Source of the DNA: Arthrobacter sp. MYb229
GTDB taxonomy: Bacteria; Actinomycetota; Actinomycetes; Actinomycetales; Micrococcaceae
DNA: 64,000 nucleotides
NCBI RefSeq assembly: GCF_002975405.1
Contig: NZ_PCPS01000005.1
Span: 62,001-126,000, forward strand
Direction of reading: 5' to 3'
The notes beneath the pieces were generated by a model that saw nothing but the letters and a program-made list of their open reading frames with translations, was not told the origin of the DNA and searched no databases. This document shows positions 17,702 through 26,784 of this stretch, piece by piece (the first letter of the stretch is position 1; the number at the start of each line of letters is the position of its first letter). The position numbers were made by a program, and so were the translations under genes.

Positions 17702-18525
17702 GCCTTGGATCCGTCCTCGACGAGTCTTCCCTGGGTCCGGCCTTGGGAATCCACGAGCACGGCACCGTGGGGCGTATTTTTGACGCTCAGTGCTCTGGCT
17801 CCACGGTCTGTGCCGATGAAAGAAGCCACGAACTCGTTGGCTGGGTTTTCAATGATTTCACTCGGGCTACCCACCTGCAGCTTCTGCGCACCGGCGGACA
17901 GGATCACCACCTGGTCGCCGAGGAGGAATGCCTCATCGATATCATGGGTGACGAAGACAATCGTCTTATCAAGTTCTTGTTGCAGCCGAATCAGTTCCTG
18001 CTGCAGTTCGGCGCGCACAATGGGATCGACGGCACCGAAGGGCTCATCCATGAGCAAAATATTCGGGTCAGAAGCCAAGCCACGGGCCACTCCGACACGT
18101 TGCTGCTGGCCTCCGGATAACTGGTGCGGGTATCGGTCAGCCATGGTTGAGGGCAGGCCTACGGTCTCCATAAGTTCCAGTGCCCGGGTTCGGGCAACCT
18201 TGCGAGATTTGCCTTCGAGCCGGGGAACCGTGGCGATGTTCTCTGCCACAGTGAAATGCGGGAGAAGCCCCGAGTTCTGCATGACGTAGCCGATACTGCG
18301 GCGCAGGCCCACCGCGGGCTTTGTGGATACGTCCTGGTCGTCTATGCGGACCGTGCCGGCACTGGGGTCAACCATGCGATTGATCATGCGCAGCAGTGTC
18401 GTCTTGCCGCAACCAGAGGAACCCACGAATACGGTGGTGCGATGGGCTGGAATCGTCAGGCTGAAGTCCTCAACAGCCGTGGTGCCGTCTGGATAGTGCT
18501 TGGAAACGGTATCAAATTCGATCAT
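17698..18525 (-). CDS. Osmoprotectant ABC transporter ATP-binding protein (OpuCA-like)
   Basis: A 275-residue ATPase. Walker A GSSGCGKTT lies near residue 38, signature LSGGQQQRVGVARGL near 138, and Walker B ILLMDEPFGAVDP near 160. This is the OpuCA/ProV group, but the C-terminal CBS domains that sense ionic strength in longer relatives are absent. It is the first gene of the four-gene importer operon. No operator was recognised upstream. Confidence 0.9.
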   Translation of the reverse strand: MIEFDTVSKHYPDGTTAVEDFSLTIPAHRTTVFVGSSGCGKTTLLRMINRMVDPSAGTVRIDDQDVSTKPAVGLRRSIGYVMQNSGLLPHFTVAENIATVPRLEGKSRKVARTRALELMETVGLPSTMADRYPHQLSGGQQQRVGVARGLASDPNILLMDEPFGAVDPIVRAELQQELIRLQQELDKTIVFVTHDIDEAFLLGDQVVILSAGAQKLQVGSPSEIIENPANEFVASFIGTDRGARALSVKNTPHGAVLVDSQGRTQGRLVEDGSKA

Positions 18526-18745
18526 GCACTGTTGCTCCCCACTAGCTCGTTGTGATCAGCTGCGTCGTGCCTGTGCATACATTGGCTCCTTGCGGTGGCG
18601 TTGAGCCTAATTCTGCCCTAAAAATCCGATGACGGCACGGCAGACTATGAATTGATTTTCGCTCGATCTTCGAGACAATACGCACTAAACCTTCAAGCCA
18701 CATTAGGATCGACATAAACATAGTTACTACTTTTGGAGGAATATC

Positions 18746-19057
18746 TTGCTTATCCCCGCCGTTGTCCTAGCGTCCCTCTCGCTGACCACCGGGATTTTTA
18801 CGGCCTCTGCGCCAGCGGTGACTGGCCCCGAAGCAGAATTACTGACAGAAATGTGGGATTCGGTGCTGACCCTCGATGCGGCCACCGGGTTGGTCCTTGA
18901 CGAAAACATGCAGCAGGAATGGGTCTCAATGACGGTCGTGGACGTCCAAACAGGAAAAATTCTAAGTGAGACCACACTGACTCCTGGGCATGCAGGAACT
19001 CCGGTCCAGGTTCCGATATCGGTTCTTCCGCTTCGAGATCGCTTGGGCTGGAATTAG
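18746..19057 (+). CDS. Small secreted protein of unknown function
   Basis: A 103-residue frame starting at TTG 18746, chosen because GGAGGA ends 5 nt upstream. The first 25 residues are a signal-peptide-like hydrophobic stretch ending ASAPA. The rest is acidic, with no recognised domain. Its TAG stop overlaps the stop of the convergent membrane-protein gene. The strong ribosome binding site and export signal support it as real despite its small size. Confidence 0.6.
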   Translation: MLIPAVVLASLSLTTGIFTASAPAVTGPEAELLTEMWDSVLTLDAATGLVLDENMQQEWVSMTVVDVQTGKILSETTLTPGHAGTPVQVPISVLPLRDRLGWN

Positions 19058-19572
19058 TCGCTTTTCGCCGAAGACGGAATGCTCCGACCTCCACAACCGT
19101 TCGCTGGACGGAGCTTTGCCTGTTTCCATCGCACGATCATCGTTCTGATAAGCGCCACGAAGGACAGCGGGATCACCATTGCCCCGGCAGCCAGCGATAG
19201 ATCAGCGGTGATTCGGAATACTCCAGCCTCAGGGAAAGCATCGCTCAGCAGCAATGCCCATATGGTGCTTGGAATAATTCCCAGAGCCAGCGAGAGCAAC
19301 GTGAACAGCAGAACGCTCACCCGAGTTGAAACGACGAATCCAAGGAACGCCATCAACCCAGCGAATCCGAGCCACGGCAGCAGCGGGAAACCCAGTGCAA
19401 ACCACAAACCCGCGTCGAGATAAGTCCACCAAGGGGCACGGGCAAGCAACGGATCCACGACAAGCAACAAGATCGCCCATCCTGATCCGCAAAGCAGCGG
19501 CAGAAATCGCCATTTGTTTTTTGTTACCAGTTGATTGTTCCCGACACCGCGCGTTTGCTCAGAGATCTCCAC
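19054..19572 (-). CDS. Predicted membrane protein of unknown function
   Basis: A 172-residue protein with four or five hydrophobic segments (WAILLLVVDPLL, WFALGFPLLPWLGFAGLMAFLG, LLFTLLSLALGIIP, LAAGAMVIPLSFVALI) and a basic tail. I chose the GTG at 19572 because AGGAA lies 7 nt upstream. A GTG at 19620 would add 16 residues but has no ribosome binding site. It follows another small membrane protein gene on the same strand. Confidence 0.65.
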   Translation of the reverse strand: MEISEQTRGVGNNQLVTKNKWRFLPLLCGSGWAILLLVVDPLLARAPWWTYLDAGLWFALGFPLLPWLGFAGLMAFLGFVVSTRVSVLLFTLLSLALGIIPSTIWALLLSDAFPEAGVFRITADLSLAAGAMVIPLSFVALIRTMIVRWKQAKLRPANGCGGRSIPSSAKSD

Positions 19573-19650
19573 GGATTCGTTCCTGTCGGGTTTTGAAAGT
19601 CTTAGTGATTGGACCTGCACCGAGGAGATGCGCTTCGATTGGAGCCTTGC

Positions 19651-20157
19651 CTATTCCGCGGGTGCTGCCGACTGTGGCCGAATCCAAGTTGCTGCCCTTC
19701 GTTGCGCTAGCCCACGAATGCTCATCCACGCGATAGCGAAGCACAGCATGAGGAAGGCCAAAGCAGAGGCAAGCCCGGATACGAGGTCCAGCGCTTGGTA
19801 GAAAATTGCGCCGAGCGCCAGTACCACGAAGACCCCGCCGGCGGCGGAACCGATCGCGCCCATCAGCGCCTGGGAGTTTCCGGTAGCTGCGGGTCGCTTC
19901 TTCTCACGAATCGCCAGGGCGATGGTTGCCCCCGTGGCGGGAAAGACCGCGGCGATCGCGCCGATCCACGCGCCGTTGGCCAAGGCCAGCACCAGCCCCC
20001 CACCAATGCCGGACAGCGAGAACGGTGATTCCTTAGCCAGAATTGGCCAGAAAATTGCGGCGCCGAGCGCGGCGCCAAACACAATGCCGGCCAGGATCGC
20101 CAGCCCGAAGAGCGGCAAAGTGAACGATTCGGCCTTCTGCCCAGCAATTTTCACCAT
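19651..20157 (-). CDS. Predicted membrane protein of unknown function, likely leaderless
   Basis: A 168-residue protein with four clear membrane helices and Gly/Ala-rich segments (GLAILAGIVFGAALGAAIF, VLALANGAWIGAIAAVF, AGGVFVVLALGAIFY, ASALAFLMLCFAIAW). No family was recognised. There is no ribosome binding site before the ATG, but a -10-like TATGAT ends 6 nt upstream, which suggests a leaderless transcript. It precedes the other membrane-protein gene by about 80 nt. Confidence 0.7.
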   Translation of the reverse strand: MVKIAGQKAESFTLPLFGLAILAGIVFGAALGAAIFWPILAKESPFSLSGIGGGLVLALANGAWIGAIAAVFPATGATIALAIREKKRPAATGNSQALMGAIGSAAGGVFVVLALGAIFYQALDLVSGLASALAFLMLCFAIAWMSIRGLAQRRAATWIRPQSAAPAE

Positions 20158-20163
20158 ATGGTG

Positions 20164-20193
20164 ATCATATGCGATTGCTATTTGACTTGTCGA
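20164..20193 (-). promoter_or_regulatory. Promoter for a leaderless transcript
   Basis: On the minus strand TCGACA (20188-20193) and TATGAT (20164-20169) are spaced by 18 nt. Transcription would begin at or next to the ATG at 20157, consistent with the missing ribosome binding site. Confidence 0.5.
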
Positions 20194-20400
20194 TATTTAA
20201 TGCGTTGCAGTGATACGTCAGTCTTTGCCGGTTAGTCGTTCAGGTCGTTTGCCCCACGGACCCGAGCTTGGCGGTCAGGGAATCCCGCCGCTGCCAGCAG
20301 CCGAGCAGGCCCAGTCTGGGGAGCAGCAAGCTAACTGAACTCTGCGCCCGGATCGTTAACATGGCCCCAGCATCGGCAGAGTTCCTTGCCTTGGATACAC

Positions 20401-20436
20401 GAAATGCCCCAAACCGCTGGTGGTTTGGGGCATTTC
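20401..20436 (-). terminator. Terminator after the RNase J gene
   Basis: Arms 20401-20415 and 20422-20436 are perfect 15-nt reverse complements around a 6-nt loop, 13 nt past the stop codon. ATTTC follows on the minus strand, so the T-run is short. Confidence 0.75.
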
Positions 20437-20448
20437 GAGGATTGAAGC

Positions 20449-22155
20449 TTAGGCTTCGAGCACTACCGGAACGATCATCGGACGGCGGCGCAGCTTGCGC
20501 GACACCCACGAACCGATGACGCGGCGCACGATCTGCTGCAGCTGGTGGGTGGAGTGGTTTGGATTGTTAGCCACTGCCTCCAAGATCGCTGCGGCGATCT
20601 TTGGCTTGATCTCGTTGAAGACCGCATCGTCCTCGGCCACGCCGCGGGCGTGGATGTCTGGCCCGGAGATCAAGGTGCCGTTCTGGCGGTTGATCACGGT
20701 GATCACCGAGATGAACCCTTCTTCGCCCAGGGTGACACGGTCCTTGAGGTCCTCGTCGGTGATGGTACCGACCTTGGAACCATCCACGTAGACGTAACCG
20801 CATTCGACCTGGCCAACGAGTTCGGCTACGCCGTCCTTGAGGTCAATGACCGAACCGTCTTCCGCGAGGATGACGCTCTCTTCCGGAACACCGGACAGCG
20901 CGGCCAAACGGCCATTGGCGATCAGGTGGCGGGTTTCGCCGTGGACCGGAAGAACGTTCTTCGGACGGACGATGTTGTAGCAGTACAACAGCTCACCGGC
21001 CGAGGCGTGGCCGGAAACGTGGACCTTGGCCATGCCCTTATGGATGACCTCGGCGCCCAAGCGCATCAGGCCGTTGATCACGCGGAAGACCGCGTTCTCG
21101 TTGCCCGGGATGAGGCTGGAGGCCAGGATCACGGTGTCACCCGGGTTGATCTGGACCTTGTGTTCACCGTTGGCCATGCGGGACAGTGCTGCCATCGGCT
21201 CACCCTGCGAACCGGTGGACATCAGCACCACCTTGTGATCCGGCAGCTGGTCAACCTGCTTCAGGTCAACAACGACCCCCTGCGGGATGTGCAGGTAGCC
21301 GAGGCGCTCGGCGATGCCCATATTGCGCACCATCGAACGGCCGATGAAAGCAACCTTGCGGCCGTGCACGGCTGCAGCATCCAGCACCTGCTGGACGCGG
21401 TGCACATGCGAGGAGAAGGAGGCGACGATGATCCGGCGGCGGGCCCGAGCAAACTTCGCTTCCAGCACCGGACCGATTTCGCGTTCGGCGACGGTGAAGC
21501 CCGGCACCTCGGCGTTGGTCGAGTCGGTGAGGAACAGGTCCACGCCCTCCTCGCCGAGCTTGGCGAAGTGGCGCAGGTCGGTGATGCGGCCGTCGAGCGG
21601 CAGCTGATCCATCTTGAAGTCACCGGTGTGCAGCACGGTACCGGCTTCGGTACGCACGAACACGGCCAGCGCGTCTGGGATCGAGTGGTTCACCGCGACG
21701 AATTCGCACTCGAACTCGCCGATCTGAGCCACTTCATTCTCGGTGACCACGTTGGTGATCGCCTTGATGCGGTGCTCGGCCAGCTTGGCTTCGATGAAGG
21801 CAAGGGTCAGCTTCGAACCATACAGCGGGATATCTTCGCGCAGACGCAATAGGTACGGAACCGCACCGATGTGGTCTTCGTGGCCGTGGGTGAGCACTAC
21901 GCCCACCACGTCGTCCAGACGATCCTTGATGTAGGAGAAGTCGGGCAGAATCAGGTCAACGCCCGGCTGGTGCTCTTCGGGGAAGAGCACACCGCAGTCG
22001 ATGATCAACAGCTTGCCGTTGATCTCGAAAACGGTCATATTGCGGCCGACCTCGCCCAATCCGCCCAGCGGAACGGTACGTAGGGTCCCCTTCTTCAGCT
22101 TGGTCGGCTTCTGCATACGCGCAGTATCGGCCTTGCCTACTGAACTTTCAGTCAT
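20449..22155 (-). CDS. rnj: Ribonuclease J
   Basis: A 568-residue metallo-beta-lactamase/beta-CASP ribonuclease that matures and degrades RNA by 5'-exonuclease and endonuclease action. The zinc motif HGHEDHIGAVPY lies near residue 87. The beta-CASP segment (SSHVHRVQQVLDAA) and the C-terminal domain are complete. It lies 19 nt after dapA on the same strand, a standard actinobacterial pair. In many relatives ftsK follows directly; here about 13.9 kb of other genes separates them. Confidence 0.96.
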   Translation of the reverse strand: MTESSVGKADTARMQKPTKLKKGTLRTVPLGGLGEVGRNMTVFEINGKLLIIDCGVLFPEEHQPGVDLILPDFSYIKDRLDDVVGVVLTHGHEDHIGAVPYLLRLREDIPLYGSKLTLAFIEAKLAEHRIKAITNVVTENEVAQIGEFECEFVAVNHSIPDALAVFVRTEAGTVLHTGDFKMDQLPLDGRITDLRHFAKLGEEGVDLFLTDSTNAEVPGFTVAEREIGPVLEAKFARARRRIIVASFSSHVHRVQQVLDAAAVHGRKVAFIGRSMVRNMGIAERLGYLHIPQGVVVDLKQVDQLPDHKVVLMSTGSQGEPMAALSRMANGEHKVQINPGDTVILASSLIPGNENAVFRVINGLMRLGAEVIHKGMAKVHVSGHASAGELLYCYNIVRPKNVLPVHGETRHLIANGRLAALSGVPEESVILAEDGSVIDLKDGVAELVGQVECGYVYVDGSKVGTITDEDLKDRVTLGEEGFISVITVINRQNGTLISGPDIHARGVAEDDAVFNEIKPKIAAAILEAVANNPNHSTHQLQQIVRRVIGSWVSRKLRRRPMIVPVVLEA

Positions 22156-22174
22156 AAGTGGTTAAGCCCTTTCG

Positions 22175-23086
22175 TTAAAGATCCCATCCACCTTCACGTA
22201 GGTCCGCGCGGATGGCATCGAGTTCTGCGTCCGATGGTGCCAGTAGCGGCAATCGAACGACGGTGTTCGGCAGGACACCCTGCCAGTGAAGTCCATATTT
22301 TGCGGCAACTGCGCCCTGAATGTGGCCCATGATGCCGCGCTGGATCGGGTCCAGCTCGAAGTGTGTAGCGCGTGCAGTCGCCAAATCCCCGGCATGCATC
22401 GCATCAACAAGCGTACGGTACTTAGCCGCTGCGACGTGAGCCGTCACGGAAACGACACCGGCGGCGCCGGCTGCCATCAGTGGCAAAGTCAGTCCGTCGT
22501 CCCCGGAGTACACGTGCAAATCGGTGTTAGCCAGCACGGTGGTGGTCGACTGGTAGTCGGCCTTTGCATCCTTCAACGCAATGACCTGAGGAATCTGCGC
22601 TAATTCAATGATAGTTTCCGGGCTCAGCGCGATTCCGGTGCGTCCAGGGATGTCGTACATCATGATCGGCAGGTCAATGGCCTCGGCAATCGCCTTCACG
22701 TGGGCGATGATTCCAGCCTGACTTGGCTTGTTGTAATAAGGCGCGGTGACCAGGATGCCGTGAACTCCGGCCTCCTTAGCACCGAGCGACAAACGGATGG
22801 AGTGGCGAGTGTCATTAGTTGTGGAGCCTGCCAGCACCGCTGCGCGGTCGCCCACCGCATTGACGACGGTGCGGAACATTTCGATGTTCTCTTCGTCGGT
22901 GAGCGTCGAGGTCTCCCCGGTAGTGCCGGTGACGACCAGACCGTCGCAGCCTTCATCAACGAGTTTGACAGCCAGCTTGGCGGCGACATCATAGTCAACC
23001 TCACCTGCCTCGGTGAAGGGGGTGACCATCGCGGTCAGCACGGTACCGAACGGGAACGACTGATTATCAATTTCACTAGTTGCCAT
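22175..23086 (-). CDS. dapA: 4-hydroxy-tetrahydrodipicolinate synthase
   Basis: A 303-residue TIM-barrel aldolase that condenses pyruvate with aspartate semialdehyde in the lysine/diaminopimelate pathway. The motifs GTTGE, APYYNKPSQ, YDIPGRTG and the Schiff-base lysine in ALKDAK are all present. It is transcribed toward the RNase J gene. dapB, the next pathway step, lies 3.5 kb away on the same strand. Confidence 0.96.
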   Translation of the reverse strand: MATSEIDNQSFPFGTVLTAMVTPFTEAGEVDYDVAAKLAVKLVDEGCDGLVVTGTTGETSTLTDEENIEMFRTVVNAVGDRAAVLAGSTTNDTRHSIRLSLGAKEAGVHGILVTAPYYNKPSQAGIIAHVKAIAEAIDLPIMMYDIPGRTGIALSPETIIELAQIPQVIALKDAKADYQSTTTVLANTDLHVYSGDDGLTLPLMAAGAAGVVSVTAHVAAAKYRTLVDAMHAGDLATARATHFELDPIQRGIMGHIQGAVAAKYGLHWQGVLPNTVVRLPLLAPSDAELDAIRADLREGGWDL

Positions 23087-23146
23087 GGCTTAAATCTACA
23101 CGCGGAAGTGTCTTGATGGCATATTCATGTTGTTCCGTGATGCGAT

Positions 23147-24325
23147 ATGTCTATGGACGTGGAAACAAAGGCCCGCAGACTGCCCGGATTAGATGCAGCC
23201 AGGGCGCTAGCCATCTTGGGAATGTTTGCCGCCCATATCTTTGATCTCTTCGCCCGCGATGCGACGGGTGCGCTGCAGCCAACCCTGACCGGAGCCGCGG
23301 CAAATGGCCGCTCCTCGGTGCTCTTCATGGTGCTCGCCGGTGTTTCGCTGACCTTGTTCGCCCGCGCGCTGGAACGCAAGGGCATGGATCGCAAGTCCTC
23401 GTCGCTGGTGCTGCTGCGCCGCGCGGCGGTTATCGCGGCGCTGGGCATGCTGATCGGCCCGGCGAACGAGTCCATCGCGAACATCCTGGTGCACTACGGA
23501 TTGCTGTTCCTCGTGCTGATCCCGGCGTTATTCGTGCCAGCGAAAGTTCTGTGGGCACTGGCCGGTGGCTGGCTGCTGCTCGCTCCACTCATCTGGCGGC
23601 CGCTGGCGGCCGGTGATGCCGGAGCGTCGCTGAACCACAACCCGACCTTCACCGACTTTGCGCACCCGGGATTGCTGCTTGAGGACCTGCTGGTCACCGG
23701 GTACTACCCGCTGCTGATCTGGATCGGCTATGGCCTGCTCGGGGTAGCTGTGGGGAAACTTCGACTGGCTAGCCGAGGCACGGTGGCATGGTTGGCAGCT
23801 GGCTCGGTAGTCGTCGCGGCGCTAAGCCTGCTCATTGGATGGCTGAAGATCCTGCCTTGGGTCGATGGGATCGGCGCGGTCTCCGGGGTTCCTCGCTCGC
23901 AGCTGTTTACCGCGCTGGTCACCGGGCGCTCACCGTCCGGGAACCTCGACTCGTTCATGACTCAATCCGCATATATTTGGCTTCCCACCGCGCACTCAGG
24001 GTCGCTGATTTTCACCATTCATGCAGCCGCCTGCGCCGTTGCGCTCTTGGCGGTATCGCTGCTCTCAATCCCCTATCTGGGCTATTTCGGCCAGCTCATT
24101 GCAAGCGCCGGGAGGGCTCCGCTGACACTCTACATCGGTCATTTGATCTTGTTGCCGATGCTGCAGCTGGGGCTCTCGCAGTGGACCCAATGGTGGGTAT
24201 TGTGCGTGCTGATGCTGCTCACCGCGTTGATCTTGCACCACACCCGTAGGGCAGGCCCGCTGGAAGCTGGAATTCGCTACCTGAGTGAATTGCCGAATGC
24301 GGACCACAAAGAGAACCCAAGCTAA
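23147..24325 (+). CDS. DUF418/HGSNAT-like acyltransferase-type membrane protein
   Basis: A 392-residue polytopic membrane protein with about ten helices. The N-terminus RRLPGLDAARALAILGMFAAH and the C-terminal APLTLYIGHLILLP match the DUF418/DUF1624 superfamily (YeiB-like), which is related to membrane acetyltransferases. The biochemical role of this group is poorly known. It is divergent from dapA. No ribosome binding site is seen before the ATG; a second ATG lies two codons downstream. Confidence 0.8.
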   Translation: MSMDVETKARRLPGLDAARALAILGMFAAHIFDLFARDATGALQPTLTGAAANGRSSVLFMVLAGVSLTLFARALERKGMDRKSSSLVLLRRAAVIAALGMLIGPANESIANILVHYGLLFLVLIPALFVPAKVLWALAGGWLLLAPLIWRPLAAGDAGASLNHNPTFTDFAHPGLLLEDLLVTGYYPLLIWIGYGLLGVAVGKLRLASRGTVAWLAAGSVVVAALSLLIGWLKILPWVDGIGAVSGVPRSQLFTALVTGRSPSGNLDSFMTQSAYIWLPTAHSGSLIFTIHAAACAVALLAVSLLSIPYLGYFGQLIASAGRAPLTLYIGHLILLPMLQLGLSQWTQWWVLCVLMLLTALILHHTRRAGPLEAGIRYLSELPNADHKENPS

Positions 24326-24405
24326 GCTCTCCGCCAGTCCCCGAAGGCAAGAAATATGCATCTCGCTATTAGGCCAACTGACAAGGGATTAGTTAGACTT
24401 TCCTT

Positions 24406-25281
24406 ATGATCAAACGCGTCCATTCCCGGCAGAGGCTGCATAATATTCCGCTCAAATCTTCGTGCATTTTGCTTGCTCTTGCGCTCATCGGATGCTCTTC
24501 GGCGCCCATCGATCCACCGCGCGAACCTTCATCTGCACCGTCCGAATCCCCCGCTGCCCCAAGCCTTCGCGAATTTGATCTTGACAACGCGTTATGGGAA
24601 TTAAGCGACGGATACGGTTCCGAAGAATCCACAGCGCTTCAGTTCAAGAACGGCAAGGCGAACCTCAACACCGCCGAATACTCCATTGGGGACGTAGTCT
24701 ATTCGGATATGAACGGCGATGGAGTCGAAGATGCCTTAGCGCCGGTCGAAATGCTAGACGGCAACAGCTTCTCCTCGCTTTGGTTTATCTGGCTAGCGGC
24801 CATCGAACAGCCAGAACAATTAATCCACCCTGTAGCGGCCAGCAGAAGCTGCGGTGATTTCATCAATGAGGTGACCGCCATACCCGGTGGCATAGAGATT
24901 ACGGAAACTCGTCGCACCATCTTCGATGAGGACCGATCATGCGCAGAGGGAGGAACCTGGGAGGAAACGCGAACCATCGCCGTCGAGCAATTTGGCGAGG
25001 ACAAGATCTGGCTTCCCGTTCAAACGGGCCCCGAACGCGGCTACGGCGGCGTTTGCAATGAAGAACTGCCCGGCGATGTCGTGCCCTTTGACGAGCCCTA
25101 CTACCTGGCGCCCACGACGGAAGCCAAGGAGGAATTCTCATCTGGTGAGATCCGCGGGATCAGCATTGCTGGACTTGAAGATCAAGGCACTGAGGGCGGA
25201 GAACCCGGCGGGTGGCGGCTCTACAACGTGGTGGAGAATGACGACTCCGTAGAGCGCTGCATCTGGCTCCCCATCCACTAG
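24406..25281 (+). CDS. Putative lipoprotein of unknown function
   Basis: A 291-residue protein with a basic N-terminus, a hydrophobic stretch and a lipobox (LALIGCSS, Cys30), followed by a Pro/Ser-rich linker. The mature part has an EF-hand-like acidic patch (SDMNGDGVEDALAP) and several cysteines. No family was recognised. It is transcribed toward dapB and its partner gene, from which a long hairpin separates it. Confidence 0.75.
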   Translation: MIKRVHSRQRLHNIPLKSSCILLALALIGCSSAPIDPPREPSSAPSESPAAPSLREFDLDNALWELSDGYGSEESTALQFKNGKANLNTAEYSIGDVVYSDMNGDGVEDALAPVEMLDGNSFSSLWFIWLAAIEQPEQLIHPVAASRSCGDFINEVTAIPGGIEITETRRTIFDEDRSCAEGGTWEETRTIAVEQFGEDKIWLPVQTGPERGYGGVCNEELPGDVVPFDEPYYLAPTTEAKEEFSSGEIRGISIAGLEDQGTEGGEPGGWRLYNVVENDDSVERCIWLPIH

Positions 25282-25308
25282 AGCTAGACTTCTGAAATAT
25301 CTCAATTA

Positions 25309-25359
25309 AAACGGCAGGAGCTTCGAAACCAAGAGTAGGTTGCGAAGCTCCTGCCGTTT
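25309..25359. terminator. Bidirectional terminator between convergent genes
   Basis: Arms 25309-25325 and 25343-25359 are perfect 17-nt reverse complements with a 17-nt loop. T-runs occur on both sides (TTTT on the minus strand, TTT on the plus), between the lipoprotein gene and the membrane protein gene downstream of dapB. Confidence 0.85.
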
Positions 25360-25371
25360 CATGTGTTCAGA

Positions 25372-25833
25372 TCACTTGCTCGTTGTGCTCGCGTTCTTCT
25401 CGGCCACGAAGAAATTCACGGCAGTTCGCATCGAAGCTCGTGCACGTTTCCGGTCTCCACTGGCGTCATAAGCCAAAGCCAAGCGGTACCAAGACTTCCA
25501 GGATTCAGGATGGGCCTCGACGTCTTGCTTGTGGATCGGGAAGTCAGCGTCAGCAGCTTCTCGCACGAACCTGCCCGAGGGCATGCGGGGCAAGTCTTCC
25601 GGCAGTTCGCCGAGTTCTGCGAGAATTTTTCCCATCTTCTCGGTGCGCAGTCCGAAGAGAATCTCGCGGATCAAGATCCACACGCCCAGCGCAGGAATGA
25701 CGAAGACCGCAACGCCTATGGCGATGGCGATCGGTTCGCCGGTGCGCATGAAGCGCATCGCTTGGGTGAAGGACATGGCAATATACAAAACGAACAGCAG
25801 CAGAATGCCGCCTACCCATAGTTTGGTTTTCAC
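25372..25833 (-). CDS. Membrane protein with TPR-like C-terminus
   Basis: A 153-residue protein with two N-terminal hydrophobic segments (LWVGGILLLFVLYIAM and IAIGVAVFVIPALGVWILI). A soluble C-terminus has a single TPR-like helix pair (PESWKSWYRLALAYDASGDRKRARASM). The start overlaps the dapB stop by 4 nt, so it is coupled to dapB, as in other Micrococcaceae. The function is unknown. Confidence 0.82.
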   Translation of the reverse strand: MKTKLWVGGILLLFVLYIAMSFTQAMRFMRTGEPIAIAIGVAVFVIPALGVWILIREILFGLRTEKMGKILAELGELPEDLPRMPSGRFVREAADADFPIHKQDVEAHPESWKSWYRLALAYDASGDRKRARASMRTAVNFFVAEKNASTTSK

Positions 25834-26588
25834 TGGCCCAACTCCAAGTAGCCGTCGAGCCCATAGGTAAGTCCTGGGCGCGAGGCGACGGTACGCAGGC
25901 CGAGCAGCACCCCTGGCATGAAGGATGCCCGGTCATAAGAATCGTGGCGCAGGGTGAACTGCTCGCCGGGGCCGCCGAAAAGAACTTCCTGATGGGCCAC
26001 CAGACCGCGCAGACGCACTGAATGTACGTGCACGTCGTCCACGAGGGCGCCTCGGGCACCGTCAAGTTGGGTTTCCGTTGCGTCCGGGCTTTTCGCCACG
26101 CCGGCGTCCCTGCGGGCTGCGGCAATCAGCTCGGCGGTGCGCACCGCGGTGCCGCTGGGTGCATCCACCTTGTTGGGGTGGTGCAGTTCGATAATCTCTA
26201 CCGACTCAAAGTATTTTGCGGCCGTGGCCGCGAAGGCGCTGGCAAGCACCGAACCAAGAGCAAAGTTTGGGGCGATCAGCACACCTGCTTCGGGGTGCTG
26301 CGCGAGCAGGTGCTCAAGCTTCGCACGGCGCTCGTCGTCCCACCCGGTGGTTCCCACTACTGCGTGCAAGCCATTCTCCACGGCGAAGCGCACGTTGGCT
26401 TCGGTGGCTGTCGGTACCGACAGGTCAACGATGTGGGTTGCGCCTGCCTCAAGAATTTCTTTCAGGTCTGCGCCTCGTCCAAGGCTCGCCACGAGATCCA
26501 TATCGGCGGCTTCGGAGACGGCTTTAACCGCTTCCGCGCCCATTCGTCCTGCGGCGCCAAGCACCGCAACCTTAATCTGTGCACTCAT
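25830..26588 (-). CDS. dapB: 4-hydroxy-tetrahydrodipicolinate reductase
   Basis: A 252-residue NAD(P)H-dependent reductase of diaminopimelate/lysine synthesis. The nucleotide-binding AVLGAAGRMG is at the N-terminus, and the catalytic segment ELHHPNKVDAPSGTA with its His-His and Lys lies in the middle. Length and both domains are normal. Confidence 0.96.
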   Translation of the reverse strand: MSAQIKVAVLGAAGRMGAEAVKAVSEAADMDLVASLGRGADLKEILEAGATHIVDLSVPTATEANVRFAVENGLHAVVGTTGWDDERRAKLEHLLAQHPEAGVLIAPNFALGSVLASAFAATAAKYFESVEIIELHHPNKVDAPSGTAVRTAELIAAARRDAGVAKSPDATETQLDGARGALVDDVHVHSVRLRGLVAHQEVLFGGPGEQFTLRHDSYDRASFMPGVLLGLRTVASRPGLTYGLDGYLELGQ

Positions 26589-26784
26589 GGGTTTAAGCCT
26601 ATCGCCTGTACCCTGCAGGTCTTCGCATCGGTGACGTGATCTGCGCCTGATCCAGTCGCGACGGCACCGCGGGGATCCACCTCCAAGATTTTGCGATCAT
26701 CTCGAGATATACGGCGTGTAGCTTGTAATTCAATTCTTCACAAGGAAAAATGGAAGACAGGATCTTTCTAGGAGTTGTCAAGTA

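Noticed and set aside
20449-22155. Glyoxalase II or beta-lactamase for the MBL protein
   Set aside because: Length, the HGHEDHIG motif and the beta-CASP region identify RNase J.
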